A stretch of DNA of 64,000 bases from Marivita hallyeonensis (GTDB taxonomy: Bacteria > Pseudomonadota > Alphaproteobacteria > Rhodobacterales > Rhodobacteraceae). Location of the stretch: positions 1 to 64,000 of the forward strand of contig NZ_FQXC01000006.1 of assembly GCF_900129875.1 (NCBI RefSeq), written 5' to 3'. A program made the translations under genes and the position numbers. Below are positions 8,114 to 17,455 of the stretch, piece after piece (the stretch's first letter is position 1; every line of letters begins with the position of its first letter). Under the pieces are notes generated by a model. That model saw nothing but the letters and a program-made list of their open reading frames with translations. It made no database searches and was not told the origin of the DNA.

Positions 8114-9577
8114 TTACACCGAAAACATCGGGAAACTGACCCCCAGCGCCCATGCGAGTATCAATCCCAAGGCCAGCCCCGCCGTCAACGGCCCGGTTTG
8201 TTTCGCAAAGGCGCGGCCCATTGTTCCGTGAACGAGGAAGAAGAGAACGATGACCGGGGCAATCATCACAAGGAAGAAAAGGCTTTCGAAATCAAGCGTT
8301 ACGGCAATTCCAAGCGAGATCAGAAGTGCGACACGGGACGCGATACGCTTCCAGATCGAGGCCCGCCATGCAATCGCGGCATCTGCGACCATGAAGGGCA
8401 CCGCGCCAAGCGCAAGCGCCGCGATGATGGGCAACCGCTCTGCCACGGGGAAGAAATTTGCCCCGTACCGGTCCAGCGCAAAGCCGAAGACGCCGAGGCC
8501 CCAGACCAGCAGGCCTGTAAAGCCGATAAGGTTGACGCGATTCACTGGAACAGCACCGGTCAGCCAGCGCAGCAGGATGAGGCCTGTAATCCCGTACAGC
8601 CCAAGATGAACCGCGAGGTAGTCCGCGACAAGAACCGGAAGCGCGTCGATGTCGATGAGGGTCGCCAAAAGCGGCGTCAGAACCATCGGTCCTCCGATGA
8701 CCAGAGCGAATTTCCAAGTTGGAAGGACCGGCTTGGGTGGGAGGTCGTCTTTGTGCACCAAGAGCCGCGCAAGGGGACCGGCAAGTGCCGTGATTGCCGC
8801 CATAACGGCAAGGAACGCCCATCCCGTCGGCGGAACCGCAACCGTCGCGTCGCGAACATAGGCGCGGTTGAGCCAGGCCAAAGCGTCTGCGCGCCCTTCC
8901 CGGGACTGCAGGATCGCCACATGTTCGACGTGTGGCGCAACCTTGGTTGCGCGGATGACGCCTTCTGATGTCACGACCTCGCCTTCGTCTGCGTCGGCGT
9001 CCACCATCCGCGCCGCGCGCAATCCGAAGTCGCGCAAAGGCGGCTCCCACTGACCCGAGATCAAAAGCATGTTTGCGGGGTGTTTATCGGTCACTGCCTG
9101 CGAGAACGCCGACAACAGGACCAGTGGGCCGGTACGATCGGATATCTCGGCCACCCGAACAAGCACGTCTGTCGCCATCGAATGGCCGAGCAGGGCTACA
9201 GGTTGCTCGCCATCCTGCACCGCATCGATCACCGCCAGCGTCTGATCCACCAGTCGCATCGTGGTGCCTTCGATGAGGTTGACGTCACCTGACATGGGTA
9301 GTGGATGGGCGCCGTGACCTTCGAAGTCGAACATGTGCACCCTGTATCCGGCTTGCGCGAGGACAAGGCCGTATCCCTGCATCATCTCTCGCGAGCCGGC
9401 AAACCCATGCGCGACCACGACGTGCGGTCCGTTTGCGCCGTCTTGCGCCAGAGTGGTGACCGGAGTGTTGCCGACCGAGGTCACGTCGAAGGCAACGCCA
9501 CTTCGCGCGGATTCGAGCACGAAGACCCCGACCAGTCCAATCAGCAGGGTCAAAACCGTTAGGAAAGGACGGATCAT
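8114..9577 (-). CDS. Alpha/beta hydrolase fused to a multi-helix membrane domain
   Basis: After one N-terminal helix, residues about 30-240 form an alpha/beta hydrolase: oxyanion-type HGFAGS, nucleophile elbow GHSMA (Ser present, last Gly replaced by Ala) and a late His (PHVEH). Residues about 255-487 hold about eight hydrophobic helices with almost no loops. I do not know this fusion by name. It may act on a membrane lipid or an exported ester, but the substrate is not visible. It lies ten bases upstream of acpS and just downstream of pdxJ, probably in the same operon. Confidence 0.75.
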   Translation of the reverse strand: MIRPFLTVLTLLIGLVGVFVLESARSGVAFDVTSVGNTPVTTLAQDGANGPHVVVAHGFAGSREMMQGYGLVLAQAGYRVHMFDFEGHGAHPLPMSGDVNLIEGTTMRLVDQTLAVIDAVQDGEQPVALLGHSMATDVLVRVAEISDRTGPLVLLSAFSQAVTDKHPANMLLISGQWEPPLRDFGLRAARMVDADADEGEVVTSEGVIRATKVAPHVEHVAILQSREGRADALAWLNRAYVRDATVAVPPTGWAFLAVMAAITALAGPLARLLVHKDDLPPKPVLPTWKFALVIGGPMVLTPLLATLIDIDALPVLVADYLAVHLGLYGITGLILLRWLTGAVPVNRVNLIGFTGLLVWGLGVFGFALDRYGANFFPVAERLPIIAALALGAVPFMVADAAIAWRASIWKRIASRVALLISLGIAVTLDFESLFFLVMIAPVIVLFFLVHGTMGRAFAKQTGPLTAGLALGLILAWALGVSFPMFSV

Positions 9578-9596
9578 TCTACGATCAGACAGCAGG

Positions 9597-10349
9597 TCAG
9601 GCGCGTGCTGCGTCCATCACGCGGCGCATCTCTGTAATGGCTGGGCCGAGGCCGCGAAAGATCGCTTCGCCGATGATGAAGTGACCGATGTTCAATTCGA
9701 TGACTTCGGGCAACGCCGCAACGGGCGTTACGCAGTCATAGGTCAAGCCATGTCCTGCATGCACCTCCAGCCCGAGCGAGTGCGCGTATGCCGCCATGTC
9801 CCGCATCGCTTCCAGTTCGCGATCCCGTTCGTCGAATCGTCCCTCGGCGTGGGCATCGCAATACGCACCGGTGTGCAATTCGATGACCTGCGCGCCGATC
9901 CGGTGCGCGGCCGAGATCTGGCGTTCATCCGCCGCAATGAAGATCGAAACACGGCAGCCCGCCTCGCGCAGCGGAGCGATATATCCCGCGAGCCTGTTCT
10001 CTTCGCGGGCAACCTCTAGGCCACCTTCAGTTGTACGCTCTTCCCGCTTTTCCGGTACGATACAGACGGCGTGGGGTTTGTGGCGCAGGGCGATCTTCTG
10101 CATTTCCTCGGTCGCCGCCATCTCGAAATTCAGTGGTACGGTAAGGGTGTCCATCAAGCGTTCGATATCTTCGTCGCGGATATGGCGCCGGTCTTCGCGG
10201 AGATGCGCGGTGATCCCGTCGGCCCCCGCGTCCTCGGCGATTTTCGCCGCGCGTGTGGGGTCGGGCACATCCCCGCCGCGGGCGTTCCGCACCGTTGCAA
10301 CATGGTCAATGTTCACACCCAACCGCAGTTTCCCGACATAATCCGTCAT
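9597..10349 (-). CDS. pdxJ: Pyridoxine 5'-phosphate synthase
   Basis: PdxJ condenses 1-deoxy-D-xylulose 5-phosphate with aminoacetone 3-phosphate in the DXP-dependent vitamin B6 pathway. The 250-aa TIM barrel starts with the diagnostic [17 protein letters not shown] and has HLREDRRHI and [14 protein letters not shown] stands about seven bases before the ATG. The 96-base gap from the DUF2062 gene contains a short dyad near 10418-10430 but no convincing terminator. Confidence 0.96.
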   Translation of the reverse strand: MTDYVGKLRLGVNIDHVATVRNARGGDVPDPTRAAKIAEDAGADGITAHLREDRRHIRDEDIERLMDTLTVPLNFEMAATEEMQKIALRHKPHAVCIVPEKREERTTEGGLEVAREENRLAGYIAPLREAGCRVSIFIAADERQISAAHRIGAQVIELHTGAYCDAHAEGRFDERDRELEAMRDMAAYAHSLGLEVHAGHGLTYDCVTPVAALPEVIELNIGHFIIGEAIFRGLGPAITEMRRVMDAARA

Positions 10350-10445
10350 AGTGCACTCCTTCGCCTGAGCGTGAAGGTAGGGCGCAAATCCGCGAGGGGG
10401 AACAGAATTTCACGTACCGATACAATCGGCCGTGGGGCAACCATC

Positions 10446-11099
10446 CTAGTCTGCTGCCTGGCTTTCGTCGGTTTGCTTTTTCTTTTTCTTCAGCGACGCC
10501 AGTTTCGCCTTAAGCACACCTTTGCGGCGGTTCTGGTAGGCGCGGATAATCGGAACCGAAAGATAGTAACACACGAGCCCCGTCAGAATGCCGGGAAGGA
10601 TGCCGCCGACCAGCCACGGAAAAAAGACTTCGTCATAGAAGATGCGCAGTGCGGACCAGTCCGCCGTGGCATCCGTGAAGATCGCGATGAAGTTCTGCCA
10701 AAGGTCTTCGCCCGCTTTGGCAAACTTGTAACCGATGCTGCCATGTTCATGCGCGACCTCGCCCAATCCCAAAAGCCAATACCCGGTCTGGAGCGAGGCG
10801 ACGCTGATCGGAACGTAGGTGAGTGGGTTGCCGAAGAAGGTCGACAACAGCGCGGCAAGGATATTTCCACGCATCACCCACGCGATGATCGCGGCAGTGA
10901 CGAAGTGCATGCCGTAGAAAGGTGTGAAGGTCGTCAGCACGCCAGCGAAGATCCCGCGCGCGATGCGTTCGGGCGGGTCGGGAAGTCGGTTCAAACGGTG
11001 CTGCACGTAACGGGCCGCACGGGCCCAGCCGCCACGCGGCCAAAGTGCCTCGCGGAGGGTGGTCAGAATCGACCGCCTGTCCCGCCGTTTGAAAACCAA
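10446..11099 (-). CDS. DUF2062 family membrane protein
   Basis: The 217-aa protein has the family's pattern: a basic N-terminus, ARGIFAGVLTTFTPFYGMHF, then small-residue-rich helices (AAIIAWVMRGNILAALLSTFFGNPLTYVPIS) and a Lys-rich tail (KLASLKKKKKQ). Two or three membrane helices are likely. The function is not established. It starts 20 bases after the rel stop and precedes pdxJ. Confidence 0.85.
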   Translation of the reverse strand: MVFKRRDRRSILTTLREALWPRGGWARAARYVQHRLNRLPDPPERIARGIFAGVLTTFTPFYGMHFVTAAIIAWVMRGNILAALLSTFFGNPLTYVPISVASLQTGYWLLGLGEVAHEHGSIGYKFAKAGEDLWQNFIAIFTDATADWSALRIFYDEVFFPWLVGGILPGILTGLVCYYLSVPIIRAYQNRRKGVLKAKLASLKKKKKQTDESQAAD

Positions 11100-11119
11100 A
11101 TCTCGTCCCTTCGATCTTT

Positions 11120-13258
11120 CTACTCGGCCGCGGCCGCTTGCACCGACAAAGCGGGATCCCGTCTTCGGACGACAGACGCTACATCGCTTTCCGCTTCCAG
11201 TGCCGACATGACGGAATGCAGGTGGTTTGCATCACTCAGGTCGATATCTATCAGCAGCTTGTAAAAATCTGGTTTGCGATCCACAAAGTTCAAATCCGAG
11301 ATATTGGCCTTCTGTTCGCCAATCAATGTGCAAATCCGTCCCAGTACACCAGCGTCATTGCCGATGGTCAGTTCAAGCGTGGCGGAGTAGACTGGTGGGT
11401 GGTTTCCGGACGCCCAGTGCAAATCAATCCAGCGGTCGGATTGGTCTTCGAACCCTTCCAAGGCGGAGCAGTCGATGCTGTGGACGACCACCCCCTTGCC
11501 GCGCTGGGCAATACCGACGATCCGTTCGCCCGGAAGCGGTTGACAACAGGGCGCGCGGTCAAAGGCCTGACCCTGATTGAGCCCGATCACCGCACGTTGC
11601 GTTTCGATGAAATCCAGCGGTTTCGGGGCGAGGTCGGGATACACAGCGGCGACCGCCTCGCGCGCGGACATTTCTGCGCTGCCAAGCCGCGCGAGGAGTT
11701 CCTGCGCGCTTTCGATGCGCAGGTTGCGTGCGGCCATTTCCAGCACCTTGTCGCTGGCTTTCTTGCCGACATTTTCGAACGCCGCGCGGGCCAGTTCGCG
11801 ACCGAGTTGCGCATAGCGTTCGCGCCCGGCTTCGCGCAGGGCACGGCGGATGGCCGATTTCGCCTTACCGGTGGTGGCGATATCCAGCCAGGTCGCCTGC
11901 GGGGTTTGACCTTCGGCGGTCACGATGTCGACGGATTGGCCGTTTTTCAGCCGTGTCCACAACGGCACGCGCAGTCCGTCCACCTTGGCACCGACACAGG
12001 CCGCACCGATGCGTGTGTGGATCGCGTAGGCAAAGTCCAGAGGTGTCGCCCCGCGGGGGAGTTTGACGACATCGCCCTTAGGTGTGAAGCAGAAGACCTT
12101 GTCCGGATACATCTCGAGCTTGACCGCTTCGAGGAAATCCTCGTGATCATCCTCACCATCGAATTGTTCGGTGAGCGACGCCACCCATTTCGCCGGATCG
12201 ACGGCAAACGGGTTCTCGCTGCGTACACCGTCGCGATACGACCAATGCGCAGCGACGCCGGTTTCGGCGACATCGTGCATCTGGCGCGTTCGAATCTGCA
12301 CCTCGACGCGCTTTCCGTCCCGCCCCGAAACGGTGGTGTGAATCGACCGGTACCCGTTGGATTTGGGTTCGGAAATATAATCCTTGAACCGCCCCGGAAT
12401 TGCGCGCCAGCGTTGATGGATCACGCCAAGCGCAGCATAGCTGTCGGAAATCGACCGTGTGATGATCCGAAAGCCGTAGATATCCGAGAGACGGGAAAAG
12501 CCAATCTCTTTTTCCTGCATCTTGCGCCAGATTGAATAGGGTTTCTTGGCGCGGCCGAAGACTTCGGCGTCGATATCCGCTTTCTCAAGTTCGGACCGCA
12601 TGTCACTGGTGATGCGGTGGATCACGTCACCGGTTTCTTTCTGCAACGTGATGAAGCGGCGGATGATGCTTGCGCGGCCTTCAGGATTGAGAACGCGGAA
12701 GGCAAGGTCTTCCAATTCCTCGCGCATCCACTGCATCCCCATGCGGCCAGCGAGCGGCGCGTAGATGTCCATCGTCTCGCGGGCTTTCTGGATCTGCTTT
12801 TCGGGCCGCATCGCCTTAATCGTCCGCATGTTGTGCAGACGGTCGGCGAGTTTGACGAGGATCACCCGCAAGTCTTTGGACATTGCCATAAAAAGCTTGC
12901 GAAAGTTCTCGGCCTGTTTGGTCTCGGAACTGGACAGCTGGAGATTGGTCAGCTTCGTGACGCCATCGACGAGTATCGCCACCTCTTCGCCAAAGCGGTC
13001 GGCGATCTCGCTGTAGGTCGATTTCGTGTCTTCGATCGTGTCGTGCAGGATGGCGGTGATGATAGTCGCATCGTCGAGCTGTTGCTCGGTCAGGATCGCC
13101 GCCACCGCGACAGGATGCGAGAAATAGGGCTCTCCGGAATGCCGGAATTGCCCTTCATGCATGGCACGCCCGTACTCGTAAGCCTCACGAATGAGCGCTT
13201 CGTTTGTCTTGGGGTTGTAGTTGCGAACCAGCGCAACAAGGTCGTCAGCCGCGATCAT
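11120..13258 (-). CDS. Bifunctional (p)ppGpp synthetase/hydrolase Rel
   Basis: The 712-aa protein is full length. The hydrolase HD pair is intact (His72-Asp73 in ILHDTIEDTK). The synthetase domain follows with RFKD at 290-293, the RxKD form known from bifunctional enzymes rather than RelA's ExDD. A TGS domain (about 395-450, FTPKGDVVKLPRGATPLDFAYAIH) and a C-terminal ACT domain (about 635-705) complete it. It should make and degrade the stringent-response alarmone. It lies 39 bases after rpoZ, and omega is itself a ppGpp-binding partner on RNA polymerase in other proteobacteria. Confidence 0.96.
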   Translation of the reverse strand: MIAADDLVALVRNYNPKTNEALIREAYEYGRAMHEGQFRHSGEPYFSHPVAVAAILTEQQLDDATIITAILHDTIEDTKSTYSEIADRFGEEVAILVDGVTKLTNLQLSSSETKQAENFRKLFMAMSKDLRVILVKLADRLHNMRTIKAMRPEKQIQKARETMDIYAPLAGRMGMQWMREELEDLAFRVLNPEGRASIIRRFITLQKETGDVIHRITSDMRSELEKADIDAEVFGRAKKPYSIWRKMQEKEIGFSRLSDIYGFRIITRSISDSYAALGVIHQRWRAIPGRFKDYISEPKSNGYRSIHTTVSGRDGKRVEVQIRTRQMHDVAETGVAAHWSYRDGVRSENPFAVDPAKWVASLTEQFDGEDDHEDFLEAVKLEMYPDKVFCFTPKGDVVKLPRGATPLDFAYAIHTRIGAACVGAKVDGLRVPLWTRLKNGQSVDIVTAEGQTPQATWLDIATTGKAKSAIRRALREAGRERYAQLGRELARAAFENVGKKASDKVLEMAARNLRIESAQELLARLGSAEMSAREAVAAVYPDLAPKPLDFIETQRAVIGLNQGQAFDRAPCCQPLPGERIVGIAQRGKGVVVHSIDCSALEGFEDQSDRWIDLHWASGNHPPVYSATLELTIGNDAGVLGRICTLIGEQKANISDLNFVDRKPDFYKLLIDIDLSDANHLHSVMSALEAESDVASVVRRRDPALSVQAAAAE

Positions 13259-13297
13259 CGGCGCCTCATTTTCATGCGGCCCGCATCGCGCCGCTGC

Positions 13298-13651
13298 TTA
13301 GCCCTGGCCTTGCGCCTCCATGAGAGCGCGAAGCAGTTTTTCCTCGGACAGATCGTCGTCCGCCGGTTTGTCGGGTTCTGCCCCCATCAGAAGGGCCATT
13401 GCGTCTTCTTCCGGCTCGTCCACTTCGATCTGGGTCTGGTTCGATTCGATCAGACGCTCGCGAAGTTCGTCGGCCGATTGTGTTTCTTCCGCGATCTCGC
13501 GCAGGGCAACGACCGGGTTCTTGTCGTTGTCACGGTCCACTGTGATTGCTGCACCGCTCGAGACTTCCCGCGCCCGGTGCGCAGCGAGCATCACCAGCTC
13601 AAAACGATTTGGGACTTTATCAACGCAATCTTCAACCGTGACGCGGGCCAT
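13298..13651 (-). CDS. rpoZ: RNA polymerase omega subunit
   Basis: Omega helps fold and stabilise the beta-prime subunit. The 117-aa protein begins [19 protein letters not shown], the standard start, so the eight upstream in-frame codons are left out. [13 protein letters not shown] and the acidic C-terminus ([13 protein letters not shown]) are typical of alphaproteobacteria. It leads the rpoZ-rel pair. Confidence 0.95.
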   Translation of the reverse strand: MARVTVEDCVDKVPNRFELVMLAAHRAREVSSGAAITVDRDNDKNPVVALREIAEETQSADELRERLIESNQTQIEVDEPEEDAMALLMGAEPDKPADDDLSEEKLLRALMEAQGQG

Positions 13652-13726
13652 GGAGCACTCCAATTCATCGGGCAACCTTCAAGAAGCCGTTAGATATAGC
13701 GCGTGCGCCTCGAATACAAGCAGATA

Positions 13727-14290
13727 TCAATTGACAAGCTTGATCACTGCGGCCACGTCATCTGGCGGCAGCGCGGCACACATTTCAGCCACGGTCTTGT
13801 TCAAGACCGGGTGCACCCAGTCTGCCGCAATGTCCCGCCATGGCACAAGCACAAAGGCGCGCTCGTGAAGCCGGGGGTGTGGGAGGATCAACGTGTCCGG
13901 AGCGCGAACCCGTTGCTGATCGGGTGCAAGCTCCATCCAGTGTCGAAAGACCGCGGCGTTCGGCAGGACGAGATCGCCCGCCGCCAGAAGATCAAGATCG
14001 ACGGTCCGGGCGCCCCATCTGCTTTTCCGTTCCCGACCCAAATCGCCTTCAAGTGCATGCAGGTGTTCCAGCATCTCGGTCGGCTTCAGATCGGACATCA
14101 CCTTGGCCACTGCATTGACGAAATCAGGCCCGGCGCCTTCCGGAAAACACGGGGTCCGGTAGACATCGCTTGCCGCGATCATCTGTGTCGAGGCCACGTT
14201 CAAGCGATTCAATGCGCCTTGGAGAGTGTCCAGCGGCGAGTGTTCGCCAAATGGGAGATTTGCGCCAAGGGCAATATAAAAAACATTCAT
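13727..14290 (-). CDS. folK: 2-amino-4-hydroxy-6-hydroxymethyldihydropteridine pyrophosphokinase
   Basis: FolK transfers pyrophosphate from ATP to hydroxymethyl-dihydropterin in folate synthesis. The signature RWGARTVDLDLL (about residues 91-102) is exact, with YIALGANLPFG at the N-terminus and LPHPRLHERAFVLVPW later. The start MNVFYIALGAN at 14290 removes 34 non-homologous codons, giving 187 aa. It diverges from the NYN gene. Confidence 0.94.
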   Translation of the reverse strand: MNVFYIALGANLPFGEHSPLDTLQGALNRLNVASTQMIAASDVYRTPCFPEGAGPDFVNAVAKVMSDLKPTEMLEHLHALEGDLGRERKSRWGARTVDLDLLAAGDLVLPNAAVFRHWMELAPDQQRVRAPDTLILPHPRLHERAFVLVPWRDIAADWVHPVLNKTVAEMCAALPPDDVAAVIKLVN

Positions 14291-14443
14291 AAAAACACAT
14301 ATATGAGGTTCTGTCCGGAAATCGCACCTTGCGGTACGCTGGCAAACCATTAAATCACCGGTCGCGGCTTGGCCAAGAGACATTCGGATCAACCACTCCC
14401 GAAGGTTCGCCAGGCAGCGTTATTGTTTTGGAAGGCTCAATTC

Positions 14444-15016
14444 ATGTTCTACAAAGACGAGCGGTTGGCACTGTTTATTGATGGGTCCAACCTCTACGCC
14501 GCAGCCAAGTCGCTGGGTTTTGACATCGACTACAAGCTTCTGCGTCAGGAATTCTTGCGGCGGGGCAAGCTGCTTCGCGCGTTCTACTATACGGCACTGT
14601 TGGAAAACGACGAGTATTCGCCGATCCGTCCCCTTGTGGACTGGCTGCATTACAACGGCTTCAACATGCGCACGAAGCCGGCAAAGGAATACACCGACAG
14701 CCAGGGCCGCCGGAAGGTCAAAGGCAATATGGACATCGAACTGACCGTCGATGCCATGGAGTTGGCCGATCACGTCGATCACATCGTTCTGTTTTCCGGT
14801 GATGGCGACTTCCGCCCGTTGGTGGAAAGCCTGCAGCGCAAGGGCGTACGCGTGTCTGTCGTCTCGACAATTCGTAGCCAGCCGCCAATGATTGCCGACG
14901 AACTGCGTCGGCAGGCGGACAACTTTATCGAACTCGATGAGTTGCGTGATGTCATTGGTCGACCGCCGCGTGACCCGATGCCGGATCGCCAGCCGATCTC
15001 GGCCGAGCAAGACTGA
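14444..15016 (+). CDS. NYN (PIN-like) domain protein, LabA/DUF88 family
   Basis: The 190-aa protein has the acidic pocket of the NYN nuclease fold: LFIDGSNLY (residues 9-17), MDIELTVDAM in the middle and LFSGDGDFRPLVESL (about 116-130). Members are predicted or shown to act on RNA, but no target can be read. The start MFYKDERLALF at 14444 is preferred, with GGAAGG nine bases upstream. It diverges from folK across 153 bases containing a CTTGGCCAAG palindrome at 14368-14377. Confidence 0.87.
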   Translation: MFYKDERLALFIDGSNLYAAAKSLGFDIDYKLLRQEFLRRGKLLRAFYYTALLENDEYSPIRPLVDWLHYNGFNMRTKPAKEYTDSQGRRKVKGNMDIELTVDAMELADHVDHIVLFSGDGDFRPLVESLQRKGVRVSVVSTIRSQPPMIADELRRQADNFIELDELRDVIGRPPRDPMPDRQPISAEQD

Positions 15017-15040
15017 TCTTGCTCCAGCGCCGATAGGCCC

Positions 15041-15478
15041 ATGTGGGAAGACATACTCGCGTTGAGCGGGCTTTTCATCGTGGCCTTCGGCGCAGCAACG
15101 ATCCTCCCGTTCCAATCCGAAATTGTGTTCGTCGCGCTTCAACTGCGCGGCGACATTCCTGTGCTCGAAATCATCCTTTTTGCCAGCGTCGGGAATACGC
15201 TTGGGTCAGGGGTCAACTACGCGCTGGGGCGAGTGATCGAGCATTACCGGGATCGTCGCTGGTTTCCGGTGTCCGAATCGCAACTGGAGCGTGCCCAAAA
15301 CTGGTACTCCAAATACGGTGTCTGGACGCTTTTGTTGAGTTGGGCCCCACTCGGTGATGCGCTTACCGTTGTGGCAGGTGTAATGCGCACCAACGTGTGG
15401 CTGTTCTTCACACTGGTCGCGATTTCAAAAACGACACGCTACATCGCGCTGGCATGGGTCACTGCACAAGTCAGCTGA
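15041..15478 (+). CDS. YqaA-type DedA-like membrane protein
   Basis: This 145-aa protein is hydrophobic with about four helices. The DedA/VTT-like features are PFQSEIVFVAL near the start, GNTLGSGVNYALGR and a Gly-Asp motif in SWAPLGDALTVVAGVMR. DedA/VTT proteins are linked to lipid-carrier recycling and membrane homeostasis, while YqaA itself is little studied. It follows the NYN gene by 24 bases and converges on the cytochrome gene. Confidence 0.82.
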   Translation: MWEDILALSGLFIVAFGAATILPFQSEIVFVALQLRGDIPVLEIILFASVGNTLGSGVNYALGRVIEHYRDRRWFPVSESQLERAQNWYSKYGVWTLLLSWAPLGDALTVVAGVMRTNVWLFFTLVAISKTTRYIALAWVTAQVS

Positions 15479-15485
15479 AACGTCT

Positions 15486-15938
15486 TTAGTTGCCGTACAG
15501 ACTCGCGCGTTCGTTGATGCCGTTGTGGATTTCGATCACTTCGTCCGACCATGTGCTTTTGATGAAGGCCAAGACATCTTCGATCTCTTCGCGGCTGAGC
15601 ACGTCGCCGAACCCCATCATGTTCGACTTGTACGTCCCGCCGACAATGGCTTCGGTCCCGCGGGTGACAATGTTGATCAAAAGGTCGTCGGCATGGTGCC
15701 AGGTGTGGCCCGTCTCGTCATGCGGCGGTGCCGGAAGGAATCCGTCTGCGTCCGGTTGACGCCACTCTTCGACCTGCCCCTCAAGATCGGCACCATGGCA
15801 GACCGCGCAATACTCGTTGTAAACGACTGATCCGTTGGCAATACGCTCGGCGTCCTCATAAGGCAGCAACCCAGAGGCCTGCGCCCCGGACGACAAAATT
15901 ACAAAGGATAGGATCGCAATTGCGTGGCTGGGGCGCAT
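15486..15938 (-). CDS. Periplasmic class I cytochrome c
   Basis: A signal peptide (MRPSHAIAILSFVILSSGAQASG) precedes a single haem-binding CAVCH motif (Cys-Ala-Val-Cys-His, about residues 42-46), and a Met ligand is likely in KSNMMGFGDVLS. It has about 150 aa from the ATG at 15938; an in-frame ATG at 15998 would add a non-signal N-terminus and is not favoured. A small electron carrier is inferred, with the partner unknown. A TTCGCG-N6-CGCGAA dyad lies at about 15949-15966 in its leader. Confidence 0.87.
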   Translation of the reverse strand: MRPSHAIAILSFVILSSGAQASGLLPYEDAERIANGSVVYNEYCAVCHGADLEGQVEEWRQPDADGFLPAPPHDETGHTWHHADDLLINIVTRGTEAIVGGTYKSNMMGFGDVLSREEIEDVLAFIKSTWSDEVIEIHNGINERASLYGN

Positions 15939-16077
15939 TCTGATCTCCGATTTCGCGTCTTTGCGCGAAGAAACCACCATGTCGCGCTGGAAGGTCAAGT
16001 GACAGCCGCGTGATCAACGCTAGGGGCTGGACCCTTGCGATCAGTGGCCTTACCTCTGAAGCAACAGGAGACACGAG

Positions 16078-17028
16078 ATGACCAAACCGCCCCTGACCCT
16101 GTATCTTGCCGCGCCGCGTGGGTTCTGCGCCGGTGTCGACCGTGCGATCAAGATCGTCGAGATGGCGCTCCAGAAATGGGGTGCGCCTGTCTACGTGCGA
16201 CATGAGATCGTGCACAACAAATACGTCGTGGACGGGTTGCGGGACAAAGGTGCGGTCTTCGTGGAAGAGCTTGAAGACTGCCCGGATGACCGCCCGGTGA
16301 TCTTTTCTGCGCATGGCGTGCCGAAGGCGGTTCCGGCCGCCGCGGCGAAGCGTGAGATGATTTACGTCGATGCCACCTGTCCGCTGGTGAGCAAGGTCCA
16401 TATCGAGGCTGCAAGGCACCACGAAAACGGTCTTCAGATGATCATGATCGGCCACGAAGGCCACCCCGAGACGGTAGGCACCATGGGACAGCTGCCCGAA
16501 GGTGAAGTGCTTTTGGTCGAGACAGTCGAAGATGTGGCGACGGTAAAGGTGCGCGACCCCGAAAAGCTCGCCTTCGTGACGCAAACGACCCTGTCGGTCG
16601 ATGATACCGCCGATATCGTGGCCGCGTTGCAGGCGCGGTTCCCGAGCATTGTCGGTCCGCACAAAGAGGACATTTGCTACGCGACCACCAACCGACAGGA
16701 AGCTGTCAAGGCGATGGCGCCCCGGTGCGACGCCATGCTCGTCGTCGGCGCACCGAACTCGTCCAATTCAAAGCGTCTTGTTGAAGTCGGGCGCAAGGCG
16801 GGATGCACCTATGCCCAACTGGTGCAGCGCGCGCCGGATATCGATTGGCGCGCTCTCGAGGGCATCTCGTCCATCGGCATCACCGCCGGGGCCAGCGCGC
16901 CGGAAGAGCTGATCAATGAAGTGATCGACGCCTTCCGCGACAGGTTCGACGTCAAGCAAGAGCTGGTCGAGACCGCCGTCGAGAATGTTGAATTCAAGGT
17001 GCCTCGCGTGCTGCGCGAGCCCGCGTAA
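16078..17028 (+). CDS. ispH: 4-hydroxy-3-methylbut-2-enyl diphosphate reductase
   Basis: IspH is the iron-sulfur enzyme that makes IPP and DMAPP in the last step of the MEP isoprenoid pathway. The three cluster cysteines are in [24 protein letters not shown] and [11 protein letters not shown], and the substrate contacts [18 protein letters not shown] and NSSNSKRL are present. Length is 316 aa. AGGAGA lies about five bases before the ATG. The Rid gene begins at the next base after its stop. Confidence 0.97.
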   Translation: MTKPPLTLYLAAPRGFCAGVDRAIKIVEMALQKWGAPVYVRHEIVHNKYVVDGLRDKGAVFVEELEDCPDDRPVIFSAHGVPKAVPAAAAKREMIYVDATCPLVSKVHIEAARHHENGLQMIMIGHEGHPETVGTMGQLPEGEVLLVETVEDVATVKVRDPEKLAFVTQTTLSVDDTADIVAALQARFPSIVGPHKEDICYATTNRQEAVKAMAPRCDAMLVVGAPNSSNSKRLVEVGRKAGCTYAQLVQRAPDIDWRALEGISSIGITAGASAPEELINEVIDAFRDRFDVKQELVETAVENVEFKVPRVLREPA

Positions 17029-17424
17029 GTGAGTAGGCCTCTCGCGGTTTGGCCCGATGGCATGTCCGGTGCAGACAATCCTTGGAAGATGTCCCCAGCG
17101 ATTCGGTCTGGCGATCTGCTGTTCGTGACAGGTATGACGGGAAGTCTTCCGGACGGCACCATGCCGAACGAGCCCGAACAACAATTTACCAAAGCGTTCG
17201 ACAAGATCGCCGAGGTCTTGCGGGCCGCGGGTCTTGATTTTGGTCACGTCGTCGACATGACCAGCTATCACGTGGGCATCCGCACGCATTTCGACTGCTT
17301 TGCGTCGGTCCGCAACAGGTATGTCGTTGAACCCTATCCAGCTTGGACTGCCGTTGGTGTCGCGGAATTGCGGCGCTCGGGCGCCTTGGTCGAGGTCAAG
17401 GTGACAGCGCGCTTCGCGGATTAG
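17029..17424 (+). CDS. Rid (YjgF/YER057c/UK114) family protein, non-archetypal
   Basis: The 131-aa trimeric-fold protein uses a GTG start directly abutting the ispH stop. The hallmarks GDLLFVTGMTG, AGLDFGHVVDMTSYHV and ALVEVKVTA are present. The arginine of the PARS-type motif that binds the 2-imino acid carboxylate in RidA is replaced (YPAWTAVGVAEL, Trp106), while Glu122 remains. This places it outside the true RidA deaminase subgroup. The function is unknown; linkage to ispH may only reflect shared transcription. Confidence 0.87.
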   Translation: MSRPLAVWPDGMSGADNPWKMSPAIRSGDLLFVTGMTGSLPDGTMPNEPEQQFTKAFDKIAEVLRAAGLDFGHVVDMTSYHVGIRTHFDCFASVRNRYVVEPYPAWTAVGVAELRRSGALVEVKVTARFAD

Positions 17425-17455
17425 ACAGCGACGCGACGCGTTCGGCCGCTATGGA

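Noticed and set aside
10071-12535. Two plus-strand frames of about 400-465 codons opposite pdxJ, DUF2062 and rel
   Set aside because: Both are antisense to intact housekeeping genes and have no recognisable domains.
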